A DNA stretch of 64,000 bases from Salvelinus alpinus (taxonomy: Eukaryota; Chordata; Actinopteri; Salmoniformes; Salmonidae), in contig NC_092087.1 in the NCBI RefSeq assembly GCF_045679555.1, forward strand, positions 22,282,925-22,346,924. The letters are read 5' to 3'. Positions 12,727-26,028 of this stretch are shown here, piece by piece. How positions within the stretch are numbered: position 1 is the first letter of the stretch; every line of letters starts with the position of its first letter. The notes under the pieces were generated by a model, which did not search any database, was not told where the DNA came from, and saw only the letters and a program-made list of their open reading frames with translations. A program made the translations under genes and the position numbers.

Positions 12727-14540
12727 AAAAGCTGACTAGCATAGCCTAGCCTAACGCGACAGGGATATCATATAATATAATTTTCATGAAATTACAAGTC
12801 CAATACAGCAAATGAAAGATAAACATCTTGTGAATCCAGCCATCATTTCCGATTTTTAAAATGTTTTACAGCGAAAACACAATATGTATTTCTATTAGCT
12901 AACCACAATAGCAAAAGACTCAACCGCATATTTTCACAACTTTTCTACCGCATAGGTAGCTATCACAAAACCGACCAAATAGAGATATAATTAGTCACTA
13001 ACCAAGAAACAACTTCATCAGATGACAGTCTTATAACATGTTATACAATAAATTTATGTTTTCTTCGAAAATGTGCATATTTGAGGTATAAATCATAGTT
13101 TTACATTGCAGCTACCATCAAAAATATCACCAAAGCAGCCAGAATAATTACAGAGAGCAACGTGAAATACCTAAATACTCATCATAAAACATTTATGAAA
13201 AATACATGGTGTACAGCAAATGAAAGATAAACATCTTGTGAATCCAGCCAATATTTCCGTTTTTTTTATGTGTTTTACAGCGAAAACACAATATAGCATT
13301 ATATTAGCTTACCACAATAGCAAAACACACAAATGCATTTATTAGCAGCAAAAGGTAGCGATCGCAAAAACCAGCAAAATATATAAAATTAATCACTAAC
13401 CTTGACCAACTTGATCAGATGACAGTCTTATAACATCAGGTTATACAATACACTTATGTTTTGTTCGAAAATGTGCATATTTAGAGCTGCAAACCGTGGT
13501 TATACATTGTGAATATGTAGCATTGATTCACCAGAATGTCCGGAGCTAGTTTGGACACTCACTTAATCTGACCAAAGAACTCATCATAAACTTTACTAAA
13601 AAATACATGTTGGACAGCAAATGAAAGATACACTGGTTCTTAACAAGCATTTCGCTACACTCGCATTAACATCTGCTAACCATGTGTATGTGACTAATAA
13701 AATTTGATTTGATTTGATTAATGCAACCGCCGTGTTAGATTAAAAAAAAATAACTTTACCATAACAAACAGCTTACGTTATTGCGAGACAGCGCCCGCCA
13801 AAACGGCGGATAATTCCAATCCTCCATAAATTGTTCTTACTTTTGCTGAGCTTCCATCAGAATCTTGTACAAGGAGTCCTTGGTCAAGAATAAATCGTTG
13901 TTTGGTTTTAGAATGTCCTTCTCTCCTGTCGAATTCGCTCCACAAGGCTAGCCAATGTTGATGACGTTCCCAATTTCTCTCAACGCAGAGAACGGAAAAC
14001 TCCAAAAGTCCCATTAAACGTTGAATAAACTGAAAAAACCTACTTTATGATGTTTTTCTAATATGTATCAAATAAAAACAGAGCCGGAGATATTAGCCGT
14101 GTATACCGAATGCTTATCATAAGACAATATGGAGGTGCTTCCCGCGCCTAGGTAGAGAAAGGAAATTCTGGACACGTCATTCCAAGAGCTCTTGTTCGAC
14201 CTCAGATCAAGCTAGACACCCCATTCCACCTTCCACTGCCTGTTGACATCTAGTGGAAGGCGTATGAAGTGCATGCATATCGATAAATAGTAGGCAATTG
14301 AATAGGCAGGCCCTGGAACAGAGCATCGTTTTCAGATTTTTCACTTCCTATCTGGAAGTTTGCTGCAAAATGAGTTCTGTTTTACTCACAGATATAATTT
14401 AAACAGTTTTAGAAACTTGAGTGTTTTCTATCCAATAGTAATAATAATATGCATATTGTACGATCTAGAATAGAGTACGAGGCAGTTTAATTTGGGCACG
14501 ATTTTTTCCAAAGTGGAAACAGCGCCCCCATATTGACAAG
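12700..14540. repeat. Unclassified 1.8-kb repeat with internal ~400-bp module, inserted in the LINE
   Basis: This block interrupts the L2-like LINE between ORF1 and the endonuclease. A module starting ACAGCAAATGAAAGATAAAC appears at about 12810, 13217 and (shortened) 13615, a spacing near 400 bp. Units 1 and 2 share ATCTTGTGAATCCAGCCA, TTTTACAGCGAAAACACAAT, GATGACAGTCTTATAACAT and GAAAATGTGCATATTT. The right part contains GCGACAGCGCCCGCC-like sequence and ends with GGAAACAGCGCCCCCATATT. No transposase frame and no convincing terminal repeats were found. A short LINE tail is embedded in it. Confidence 0.6.
13633..13718 (+). repeat. 5'-truncated LINE tail ending in TTTGATTTGATT
   Basis: CATTTCGCTACACTCGCATT, CATCTGCTAACCATGTGTAT and the tail AATAAAATTTGATTTGATTT match the last 80 bp of the LINE that ends at 19628. 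Only the 3' tip is present, so it is a severely truncated insertion inside the 1.8-kb repeat. Confidence 0.75.
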
Positions 14541-15045
14541 AAGATAACTGTCTAATACTGCGGGTAATGGAGTCGCCAATGACTGGGGTTTTCAATTTGT
14601 CAGAGCTAATGGTGGGAAGCTTCGGCGTCTCAGACCCCGTAACGGGAGGAGTAGAGACAAGAGAAGACTCGGCCTCAGACTCCGACTCGCTGCTTAATGG
14701 GGAAAACCGCTTGAAAGTTTCTGTCGGCTGAATGAGTGACACCGGTTGAGCATTCCTACAGCATTTCCTTCCAGAAGCCATGAGAAAGTTGTCTGGCTGC
14801 GGGGACTGTGCGAGGGGAATTATACAACTATCTGTACTTACTGGTGGCACAGACGCTGTTTCATCCTTTCCTACACTGAAATTACCCTTGCCTAACGATT
14901 GCGTCTGAAGCTGGGCTTGCAGCACAGCTATCCTCACCATAAGTCGATCGTTCTCCTGTATATTATGAGTACAGCGACTGCAATTAGAAGGCATCATGTT
15001 AATGTTACTACTTAGCTTCGGCTGTTGAAGGTGCTGACGAACCAT
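14428..15045 (-). pseudogene. L2-like LINE ORF1 (partial, esterase-type start)
   Basis: A 205-residue frame. Its N-terminal half has CSRCTHNIQENDRLMVRIAV, a short cysteine pair followed by a coiled coil. A Ser/Glu-rich region follows, and then VIGDSITRSI, the GDS box that opens the SGNH-esterase domain in ORF1 of CR1/L2-type LINEs. The frame leaves LINE sequence at about 14540, where the inserted repeat begins, so the rest of the esterase is missing and the last ~38 residues are foreign. Confidence 0.65.
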
Positions 15046-15210
15046 GTTCAGATAAAGCGTTCGGAGTGAAAAAGTTGAATGAAAAAAAAAGTTGAGGGAA
15101 AAACTAAAAATATAAACGGTAATTAAAAAGTAAAAACCGTAAAGTTGTCAGGTAGCAAAGTAAGGTTGGCAACAAAACGCACAGCAACACGTCTGCAAGT
15201 TCAAGAGGAA

Positions 15211-15366
15211 GTGCCTTTTCAAAAGGTTAACTTGGCCATTACTGTAGTTTCTCGTCCTCTCCCACCATTGGTTTTATTGCTGTTGTTGTAGGTGAAGAAA
15301 GATTATTTAATTGTCTCTTGGTTATGTTGCCTGGCTGCAAAAGCAGCACCTCTCCAATCCTCTGCA
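15211..15366 (-). pseudogene. opn1lw: opn1lw copy C: intron 4 remnant fused to exon 1 relic
   Basis: From 15211 to about 15244 the sequence matches intron 4 of copies A and B (compare 23273-23310). At about 15245 it switches to sequence matching the end of intron 1 and then exon 1 of copy A. The former donor position carries CCAATG followed by GTGGGAG. So exons 2-4 and introns 1-3 were removed in a single deletion of about 1.2 kb. Exon 1 has a TAA stop (ACA ATT AAA TAA where copy A has ACA ACG AGA GAA). The ATG region has been lost by a small deletion near 15360. The gene is dead. Its upstream region (15367-15945, continuing at 21800) still aligns with that of copy A. Confidence 0.85.
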
Positions 15367-15587
15367 GAATATGCAAATCAAGAAGACAACATATTATTTC
15401 CATTTCAGTCATTGAATTGTTCTAAAATATTTGCCTTGCCAGTTGTTTGTTACCACAGTTGTGTTTTTTGCCTTTACCTGTTGGACGCTTTTTCTCTATC
15501 TTGCGGTTTGGCTTCTCTTGTCTTTTCTTGCTCTTCACCTGTTGTGGTGTTAGCAACCAACAAGATGGTGTACCCCAATCTGTGGGG

Positions 15588-15594
15588 TTTTATA
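15588..15594 (-). promoter_or_regulatory. Fossil TATA box of LWS copy C
   Basis: TATAAAA on the minus strand within a block (about 15440-15610) that is nearly identical to the upstream region of copy A (24730-24900). About 225 bp upstream of the exon 1 relic. Conservation of the block despite gene death reflects recent duplication rather than selection. Confidence 0.45.
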
Positions 15595-15945
15595 CCAGCC
15601 ATGTTGTCATCAAGATTAATCGTTCAGACACACACACACACAAACTTAAATTATGCTGACCCGGAAGAACTGAATCCAATGTTTGAATTTAAGGTTAATC
15701 CTTCTTGGATGAGAAGTGCTTTTGGGGTCATGTTACTCAGCAGTCAGGTGAAATTGCTTATCCTCTTCATGCTTAAAAAAGTAAATAGTTGACTTAAAAA
15801 TTATTCTAATTACTTGTACATAAAGAAAACGCATTTTGACAATTAAAATTATTTTACTATAAAAAAGTCAACAGGGAAGTATACTTTGAGGGGATAATCA
15901 GACGTTGATTTAATTTACTTCATTCTATGTTCTAGCTTTTCCTCA

Positions 15946-16308
15946 TGTCACAACTTCCGCCGAAGTCAGTCCCTCTCCTTGTTCGGGCGTTCGGGGGTGG
16001 TCGACGTCACCGGCTTTCTAGCCACCGGCCGATCCACTTTTCATTTTCCATTTGTTCTGTCTTTGTCTTATCACACCTGGCTTCACTCACCAATCACTTG
16101 TTTATTATTTAACCCTCTGTTCCCCATGTTGTATTTGTGAGTGATTGTTATTTGTTACGTGGATGATTGTCAGGCTTTTGTTTTAGACCGTGTTTTTGGC
16201 ACTTGTATGCGTTCTGTGCTGTCATTTGGTAACCGGTATTAAAGTGCGCCTGTTTATTATACTCCGCTCTCCTGCACTTGACTTCGCCTCCCATATACAC
16301 GCAGTACA
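15946..16308 (+). repeat. 5' LTR of the chromodomain Gypsy element
   Basis: 363 bp, beginning TGTCACAACTTCC and ending GCAGTACA. It aligns along its whole length with 21440-21794. The 5' neighbour CCTCA is the target-site duplicate. Confidence 0.9.
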
Positions 16309-17184
16309 GAATCACTCACCTCAAGAATGGAGTCAGCAGGAGCAGAAGCCCTCCCAGTTGCAGTGGAGGAGCACGTTCAGCAGACTATAGATCGTTGGGA
16401 GAGAGGAGGAGGTTTTTCAGCGCCTCCACTAGCCCCACTACAACAGGTCCCACTATCCACCCCTCTTTCACCTGGTCCCAGCGGGATTCGACTCACGCTC
16501 CCGAGGGAGTATGACGGGACGGATGCCAGGGGTTTCTACTACAGCTGGAGCTCTACCTGGCGACCGTCCACCCGGCTCCTTCGGGGCGTGAGAGTGTGTC
16601 CGCCCTCGTCTCCTGCCTCTCAGGCAAAGCCCTGGAGTGGGCCAACTCCGTATGGAGTAAGGGAGACACGGCGTTGGACCATTACGCAGAGTTCACCCGC
16701 CGTTTCGGGCAGTGTTCGACCACCCGCCTAGAGGTCGAGCGGAGGGTGAACGTCTGTTCCTCCTGAGGCAGGGGACGAGGAGCGCGCAGGATTTCGCCTT
16801 GGACTTCCGGACCCTGGCTGCCAGCGCGGGATGGAACGGCAGGGCCCTGATCGATCACTACAGGTGAAGTCTGCGCGAGGACGTCCGTCGGGAGTTGGCC
16901 TGCCGAGACACCACCCTCACATTGGACCAGCTGGTGGACCTGTCAATCCGGCTGGACAACCTGCTGACTGCCCGCGGACGTCCGGATCGGAACCTGTCAG
17001 TTCCATCCCCCAGCACCTCCGCTTCGACGCCCATGGAGCTGGGAGGTGCTGCACTTAGGGCGACCGGAGGAGGGGCCATTCCCTGCACCATCTGTGGCCG
17101 CAGAGGGCACACTGCTGGTCGGTGCTGGGGGGGGGTTCCTCAGGGAACCCCCCCCCAAACAAGAAGTTCCCGCGCTCAGGTCTG

Positions 17185-19628
17185 TTCAACGCTGGTCCGA
17201 CCAATCTGATTCCACGCTTCAAGACTGCTTCGATCACGTGGATTGGGATATGTTCCGCATTGCGTACAACAACATCATTGACGAATACACTGATTCGGTG
17301 AGCGAGTTCATTAGAAAGTGCATCAGCGACGTAATACCCACAGCAAAGATTAAAACATTCCCAAACCAGAAACCGTGGATGGATGGCAGCATTCGCGCGA
17401 ATCTGAAAGCGCGAACCACTGCTTTTAACCAGGGCAAGGTGACCGGAAACATGACCGAATACAAACAGTGTAGCTATTCCCTCCGCAAGGCAATCAAACA
17501 AGCTAAGTGCCAGTATAGAGACAAAGTAGAGTCGCAATTCAACAGCTCAGACACAAGAGGTATGTGGCAGGGTCTACAGTCAATCACAGATTACAAAAAG
17601 AAAACCAGCCCCGTCGCGGACCAGGATGTCTTGCTCCCAGACAGACAAAATATTTTTTTGGCTCGCTTTGAGGACAATACATTGCCACTGACACGGCCCG
17701 CTACCAAAACCTGCGGGCTCTCCGAGGTGAGTAAAACATTTAAACGTGTTAACCCTCGCAAGGCTGCAGGCCCAGACGGCATTCCCAGCCGCGTCCTCAG
17801 AGCATGCGCAAACCAGCTGGCTGGTGTGTTTAAGGACATATTCAATCAATCCTTATCCCAGTCTGCTGTTCCCACATGCTTCAAGAGGGCCACCATTGTT
17901 CCTGTTCCCAAGAAAGCTAAGGTAACTGAGCAAAATGACTACCGCCCCGTAGCACTCACTTCCGTCATCATGAAGTGCTTTGAGAGACTAGTCAAGGACC
18001 ATATCACCTCCACCCTACCTGACACCCTAGACCCACTCCAATTTGCTTACCGACCCAATAGGTCCACAGACGACGCAATCGCAACCACACTGCACACTGC
18101 CCTAACCCATCTGGACAAGAGGAATACCTATGTGAGAATGCTGTTCATCGACTACAGCTCAGCATTTAACACCATAGTACCCTCCAAACTCGTCATCAAG
18201 CTCGAGACCCTAGGTCTCGACCCCGCCCTGTGCAACTGGGTACTGGACTTCCTGACGGGCCGCCCCCAGGTGGTGAGGGTAGGTAACAACATCTCCACCC
18301 CGCTGATCCTCAACACTGGGGCCCCACAAGGGTGCGTTCTGAGCCCTCTCCTGTACTCCCTGTTCACCCACGACTGCGTGGCCATGCACGCCTCCAACTC
18401 AATCATCAAGTTTGCGGACGACACTACAGTGGTAGGCATTACCAACAACGACGAGACGGCCTACAGGGAGGAGGTGAGGGCCCTCGGAGTGTGGTGTCAG
18501 GAAAATAACCTCACACTCAACGTCAACAAAACAAAGGAGATGATTGTGGACTTCAGGAAACAGCAGAGGGAGCACCCCCCTATCCACATCGACGGGACAG
18601 TAGTGGAGAGGGTAGTAAGTTTTAAGTTCCTCGGCGTACACATCACGGACAAACTGAATTGGTCCACCCACACAGACAGTGTTGTGAAGAAGGCGCAGCA
18701 GCGCCTCTTCAATCTCAGGAGGCTGAAGAAATTCGGCTTGTCACCCAAAGTAGTCACAAACTTCTACAGATGCACAATCGAGAGCATCCTGTCGGGCTGT
18801 ATCACCGCCTGGTACAGCAACTGCTCCGCCCACAACCGTAAGGCTCTCCAGAGGGTAGTGAGGTCTGCACAACGCATCACCGGGGGCAAACTACCTGCCC
18901 TCCAGGACACCTACACCACCTGATGTCACAGGAAGGCCATAAAGATCATCAAGGACAACAACCACCCGAGCCACTGCCTGTTCACCCCGCTATCATCCAG
19001 AAGGCGAGGTCAGTACAGGTGCATCAAAGCAGGGACCGAGAGACTGAAAAACAGCTTCTATCTCAAGGCCATCAGACTGTTAAACAGCCACCACTAACAT
19101 TTAGTGGCTGCTGGCAACATACTGACTCAACTCCAGCCACTTTAATAATGGGAATTGATGGAAATGTATGTAAAAATATATCACTAGCCACTTTAAACAA
19201 TGCCACTTAATATAATGTTTACATACCCTACATTACTCATCTCATATGTATATGTATATACTGTACTCTATATCATCTACTGCATCTTGCCATCTTTATG
19301 TAATACATGTATCACTAGCCACTTTAAACTATGCCACTTTATGTTTATATACCCTACATTACTCATCTCATATGTATATAGTGTACTCTATACCATCTAC
19401 TGCATCTTGCCTATGCCATTCTGTACCATCACTCATTCATATATCTTTATGTACATATTCTTTATTCCTTTACACTTGTGTGTATAAGGTAGTAGTTGTG
19501 GAATTGTTAGGTTAGATTACTCGTTGGTTATTACTGCATTGTCGGAACTAGAAGCACAAGCATTTCGCTACACTCGCATTAACATCTGCTAACCATGTGT
19601 ATGTGACAAATAAAATTTGATTTGATTT
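17185..19628 (+). mobile_element. 5'-truncated LINE inserted in the Gypsy element
   Basis: A LINE lacking ORF1 and endonuclease but with an almost complete reverse transcriptase. It ends in AATAAAATTTGATTTGATTT at 19628, where Gypsy protease sequence resumes. Its 3' region holds two ~125-bp tandem units (about 19180-19310 and 19311-19440, each with ACTAGCCACTTTAAAC and ACCCTACATTACTCATCTCATA). Jockey-superfamily type, possibly Rex1-like; the clade is not certain. The left junction is approximate. Confidence 0.8.
17200..18923 (+). CDS. LINE reverse transcriptase (open, 5'-truncated)
   Basis: An open frame of about 575 LINE-encoded residues, read from the insertion junction. In order: the linker with KPWMDGSIRANLKAR; AAGPDGIPSRVLRACA; NDYRPVALTSVIMKCFERLV; FAYRPNRSTDDAI; MLFIDYSSAFNTIVPSKLV (motif A); GAPQGCVLSPLLYSLFTHDC (motif B); IKFADDTTVVG (motif C, with the catalytic Asp pair intact); and the thumb with LGVHITDKLNWSTH. 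The frame begins upstream at 17046 in Gypsy gag, so its first ~45 residues are not LINE sequence. A stop at 18921-18923 ends it slightly before the expected C-terminus, which continues in another frame at 18923-19100. With no endonuclease or promoter it is not expected to move. Confidence 0.8.
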
Positions 19629-21439
19629 AGTAGATTCAGGCGCAGCTGGGAATTTTATTGACCGTTCATTTGCTCATAGTTTAGGGATTCCCCTTGTTCC
19701 TGTGGATATGCCCTTCCCTGTGCACGCCCTAGGTAGTCGACCATTAGGATCAGGGCTGATTAGGGAGGCCACCGCTCCACTTGACATGGTTACGCAGGAG
19801 GGTCATAAGGAGAGAATCAGTCTCTTCCTTATTGATTCTCCTGCATTTCCCGTGGTGCTGGGCTTACCCAGGTTGGCCTGTCATGACCCCACTATTTCGT
19901 GGCAACAGAGGGCTCTCAAGGGGTGGTCACGAGAGTGCTCAGGGAGGTGTGTGGGGTGTTTCCATCGGTGCGACTACGGTGGAAAGTCCAGACCAGGTCT
20001 CCACCGTGCGCATCCCCTCAGAATATGCCGATTTGGCTCTCGCCTTCTGTAAGAAGAGGGCGACTAAATTACCACCTCATCGACGGGGAGATTGTGCGAT
20101 AAATCTCCTGGTAGATGCTGCACTTCCCAGGAGTCACGTGTATCCTCTGTCACAGGAGGAGACGGTGGCTATGGAAACATATGTCTCCGAATCCCTGGGG
20201 CAGGGATACATTCGGCCCTCCACTTCACCTGCCTCCTCGAGTTTATTTTTTGTGAAGAAGAAGGATGGGGGTCTGTGCCCATGTGTATTGACTATCGAGG
20301 GATCAATCAGATCACTGTGAGGTACAGCTACCCGCTGCCTCTCATCGCCAGTGTGATCGAGTCAATGAACGGGGCGCGCTTCTTCACAAAATTGGATCTC
20401 AGGAGCGCATACAACCTGGTGCGTATCCGGGAGTGGGACGAGTGGAAGACGGCATTTAGTACCACCTCAGGGCACTATGAGTACCTCGTCATGCCGTACG
20501 GGTTGATGAATGCTCCATCAGTCTTCCAGGCCTTTGTTGACGAGATTTTCCGGGACCTGCACGGGCAGGGTGTAGTCGTGTATATCGACGACATTCTGAT
20601 ATACTCTGCTACACGCGCCGAGCATGTGTCCCTGGTGCGCAGGGTGCTTGGTCGACTGTTGGAGCATGATCTGTATATCAAGGCTGAGAAATGTCTGTTC
20701 TTCTAACAGTCTGTCTCCTTCTTAGGGTACCGCATTTCCACGTCAGGGGTGGAGATGAAGAGTGACCGCATTTCAGCCGTGCGTAATTGGCCGACTCCCA
20801 CCACGGTAAAGGAAGTGCGGACGAATGGTTCAAGCGCTCGGAGGAGACCTGGGACGCCGCCCATGTACACCTACAACGGGCTGTGAGGTGGCAAAAAGCG
20901 AGCGCCGACCGTCACCGCAGCAAGGCCCGGTGTTCGCACCGGAGGACAGGGTCTGGCTCTCGACCCAGAACCTGCCCCTCCACCTGCCCTGCCGGAAGCT
21001 GGGTCCGCGGTTTGTGGGGCCATTTAAAGTCCTGAGGAGACTGAACGAGGTATGCTATAGATTACAGCTTCCCCCCAGATTTTCGCATTAATCCCTCGTT
21101 CCATGTGTCTCTTCTCAGGCCGGTGGTGGCTGGTCCACTCCAGGAAGCTGAGGTGCGGGAGGTTCCTCCGCCCCCTCTGGACTTCCAGGGGGCCCCGGCG
21201 TATGCTGTTCGAGCCATCCTGGACTCGAGGCGTCGGGCGAGGGGCCTTCAGTACCTCGTGGAGTGGGAGGGGTACGGTCCGGGGGAGAGATGCTGGGTGC
21301 CGGTGGAGGACGTCCTGGACCCTTCGTTGCTGCGGGATTTCCACCGTCTCCATTGGGATCGCCCTGCGCCTCGTCCTCCGGGTCGTCCCCGTGGTTGGTG
21401 TCGGCGCGCTGCTGGAGCCGCGCGTCAAAGGGGGGGTAC

Positions 21440-21794
21440 TGTCACGACTTCCGCCGAAGTCAGTCCCTCTCCTTGTTCGGGCGGCGTTCGGCGGTCGACA
21501 TCACCAGCTTTCTAGCCACCGCCGATCCACTTTTCATTTGTTCTGTCTTTGTCTTATAACACCTGGCTTCACTCACCAATCACTTGTTTATTATTTAACC
21601 CTCTGTTCCCCATGTTGTATTTGTGAGTGATTGTTATTTGTTACGTGGATGATTGTCAGGCTTTTGTTTTAGACCGTGTTTTTGGCACTTGTATGCGTTC
21701 TGTGCTGTCATTTGGTAACCGGTATTAAAGTGCGCCTGTTTATTATACTCCGCTCTCCTGCACTTGACTTCGCCTCCCATATACACGCATTACA
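21440..21794 (+). repeat. 3' LTR of the chromodomain Gypsy element
   Basis: 355 bp, beginning TGTCACGACTTCC and ending GCATTACA, directly after the tract AAAGGGGGGGTAC. It is followed by CCTCA and then by opsin-spacer sequence continuous with that left of 15941. Confidence 0.9.
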
Positions 21795-22664
21795 CCTCAT
21801 GTAATTACAAACCAATCATGAGGAAAGTGGATCACTTCGATCCTTTAGGCTGATTGAGGAGATAACCTCTATCCTATCCGCTTTACCAGACAGTTCATTT
21901 TGGGTGTGGCATGTGAGTTTGGTCTTTAAACAATCATTGATAACAGGTGCAGTGAATAAACATTGAATGAACAGTGTATGAACATAGAAAGTGAGACCAG
22001 AGGGTATTTTCATTTTGCTGCATGCATGAAATGTATTTTAATCAGAAAAAAACATTGTTAAATACATTGTATACACAGTTATCTATTTACTAGTATTATT
22101 CTTTTTTTGTTTTTTTATTTGCAAGAGGGATACAAAATGTTTACCTCATAAGTTACTTTAAAAGTAAGGGGTTTTCAAACCATACATTGTTCACATCATT
22201 TTGAGATGATCAGATTTCCATTGGCAGTTAATTTCAGTTTTCCTTAGCTGTGATGCTGTCTAGTTTAGCCACTGCAGAGTGAAGGGAATGCCTTACAAGA
22301 CGCCAACTTTTTCTTGCCACTTGGACAGACATTGATAGTAGTAGTATATACATATTCCCATAATGTACCACTCAAATAGCTATAATATGCATATCAATTA
22401 CCACACAACTCTCTGCTTGTTTAATCGAAGACCATGGATTAAAAAAGCTCCAAGGGGTGGTTCATAGCAATTTAGTTTTGTGGGTAACGTTTTTACACAC
22501 ATTGCACCTGTATGAGGTAAAGCTTAATAATCTCCTGAAAAGTTGTGGGAGAATATTTGTTAAAGAAAACAAGAGGATGTACTGTACATTTGAAAAGTCC
22601 CATTTGGAAAATCTCCTCAGAACGTTCACGATTTGTTTCCAAGAGGTACAATGTTGTCTGGGGT

Positions 22665-24642
<1,978 letters not shown>

Positions 24643-24878
24643 TTATGAGAAAGTATCTGAAGAATATACAAATGAAGACAACATATTATTTCCATTTCAG
24701 TCATCGAATTGTTCTAAAATATTTGCCTTGCCAGTTGTTTGTTGCCATAGTTATGTTTTTGCCTTTACCTGTTGGTCGCTTTTTCTCTGTTCTTGTGGTT
24801 GGCTTCTGTTGTCTTGTCTTGCTGATCACCTGTTGTGGTGTTAGCAACCAACAAGATGGTGTACCCCAATCTGTGGGG

Positions 24879-24885
24879 TTTTATA
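24879..24885 (-). promoter_or_regulatory. TATA box of LWS copy A
   Basis: TATAAAA on the minus strand (plus strand TTTTATA), about 240 bp upstream of the ATG, implying a longer 5' UTR than copy B. The surrounding block is shared with copy C. Confidence 0.5.
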
Positions 24886-24987
24886 CCAGCCATGTCGTCA
24901 TCGAGATTAAGATCTAACACACACACACCAAAAAGAACTTCAGTTATGCCGGCCAGTCGAACTGAAGCCAAGGTTTGAATTTAAGGT

Positions 24988-24993
24988 TAATCC
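24988..24993 (+). promoter_or_regulatory. Candidate Crx/Otx site upstream of LWS copy A
   Basis: TAATCC, the core recognised by Crx/Otx homeodomain factors that drive photoreceptor genes, lies about 105 bp upstream of the TATA box. It is kept in the copy C upstream block (near 15695). A six-base match alone is weak evidence. Confidence 0.35.
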
Positions 24994-26028
24994 TTCTTGG
25001 ATAAGAAGTGCTTTTGGTGTCACGTAATTCAGCATTCAGGTGAAATTCCTTATCCTCTTCATGCTTAGAGAAAATAGTTGACCTAACAATTGTTCTTGTT
25101 ACTTGTAAAGAAAACACATTTTGACAATATGAATGTTTTTACTATAACAAAGTAAACAGGGAAGTATTCTTTGAGATAATCAGATATTGATTTAATTCAC
25201 TTCAGTCTGTTCTCTCTTTTCATGTAAATACAAAACAATGAAGAAAGTGGATCACTTCGGCCTTTAGCCTGATTTGTGAGATAATCTCTATCCTATCCGC
25301 TTTACCAGACAATTCATATTGGGTGTGTCATGTGAGTTTGGTCTTTAAACAATCATTGATAACAGGTATCAGTGTATAAAAATTGAAAGTGAGACCAGAG
25401 GGTATTTATTTGCTGCATGCATGACATTTATTTCAATCAGAAAAAAACATTGTATACACAATTCTCTTAATACTATATATATATATATCTTTTTTTTTTT
25501 TGCAAGAGGATTAGAACATGTTTACCTCATAAATTACTTTAAGGGGTTTTCAAACCATACATTGTTCACATCATTTTGAGTTATCAGATTTCCATTGGCA
25601 GTTAATTTCAGTTTTCCTTAGCTGTGATGCTGTCTAGTTTAGCAACTGCAGAGTGAAGGGAATGCCTTCCAAGACGCCAACATTTTATTGCCACTTGGAC
25701 AGACATTGATAGTAGTAGTATATACATATTCCCATAATGTACCAAATAACTATAGTATGCATATTAATTACCACACAACTCTGCTTGTTTAATCAAAGAC
25801 CATGGATTAAAAAAGCTCCAATGGGTGGTTCATAGCAATTTAGTTTTTGTGGGTAATGATTTTACAAACATTGCACCTGTATGAGGTAAAGCTTAATAAT
25901 CTCCTGAAAAGTTGTGGGAAATGATTTCTTTAAGAAACACAAGAGGATGTACTGTACATTTAAAAAGTCCCATTCTGAAAATCTCCATAGAACGATTTGT
26001 TTCCAAGAGGTACGCCATTGTCTGGGGT

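Larger units (their letters stand above)
8743..15210 (-). mobile_element. L2-like LINE, near full length, interrupted by another repeat
   Basis: A non-LTR retrotransposon on the minus strand with ORF1 (15045-14428), endonuclease (about 12726-11700), reverse transcriptase (about 11300-10353) and the RT C-terminal region (10265-9879). A ~1.1-kb 3' region ends in the tail beginning CAAATGTATTTATATAGCCC on the plus strand. The same 3' end, with a CAAAT repeat tail, occurs at 41219. The element sits in intron 4 of LWS copy C: opsin intron sequence stops at 8742 and resumes at 15211. A 1.8-kb repeat (about 12700-14540) lies between ORF1 and the endonuclease. Stop codons and frame changes divide ORF2, so the copy is dead. 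Clade assignment (L2 within the Jockey superfamily) rests on motif style only. Confidence 0.8.
15941..21799 (+). mobile_element. Broken chromodomain Gypsy (Ty3) element with both LTRs and 5-bp target duplication (fossil)
   Basis: Flanked by the 5-bp duplication CCTCA (15941-15945 and 21795-21799). LTRs at 15946-16308 and 21440-21794 begin TGTCAC/TGTCAA and end TACA, and a G-rich tract precedes the 3' LTR. Parts: gag start at 16327 with a CCHC knuckle (CTICGRRGHTAGRC) near 17090; protease (VDSGAAGNFIDRSF) near 19630; reverse transcriptase near 20230-20700 ([12 protein letters not shown]-type box, YIDDILIYS); integrase C-terminal part and chromodomain ([17 protein letters not shown]) near 21100-21400. 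The chromodomain places it in the chromovirus branch. It is broken, with several lesions, and a LINE is inserted between gag and protease. The two LTRs differ at only about ten to fifteen places by eye, so the insertion is young. Confidence 0.9.

Noticed and set aside
12810-13640. CRISPR-like regularly spaced repeats
   Set aside because: The units are ~400 bp, imperfect and inside a mobile repeat in a vertebrate genome; repeat and spacer sizes do not fit.
15292-15792. A 166-residue plus-strand frame over the copy C upstream region
   Set aside because: It is antisense to the opsin exon 1 relic and its promoter block; the matching region at 24585-24917 shows the same antisense shadow. No domain.
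17046-18923. A 625-residue frame joining a zinc-knuckle segment to a reverse transcriptase
   Set aside because: The first ~45 residues are Gypsy gag sequence in an unrelated frame and the rest is LINE RT. The junction is an insertion boundary.
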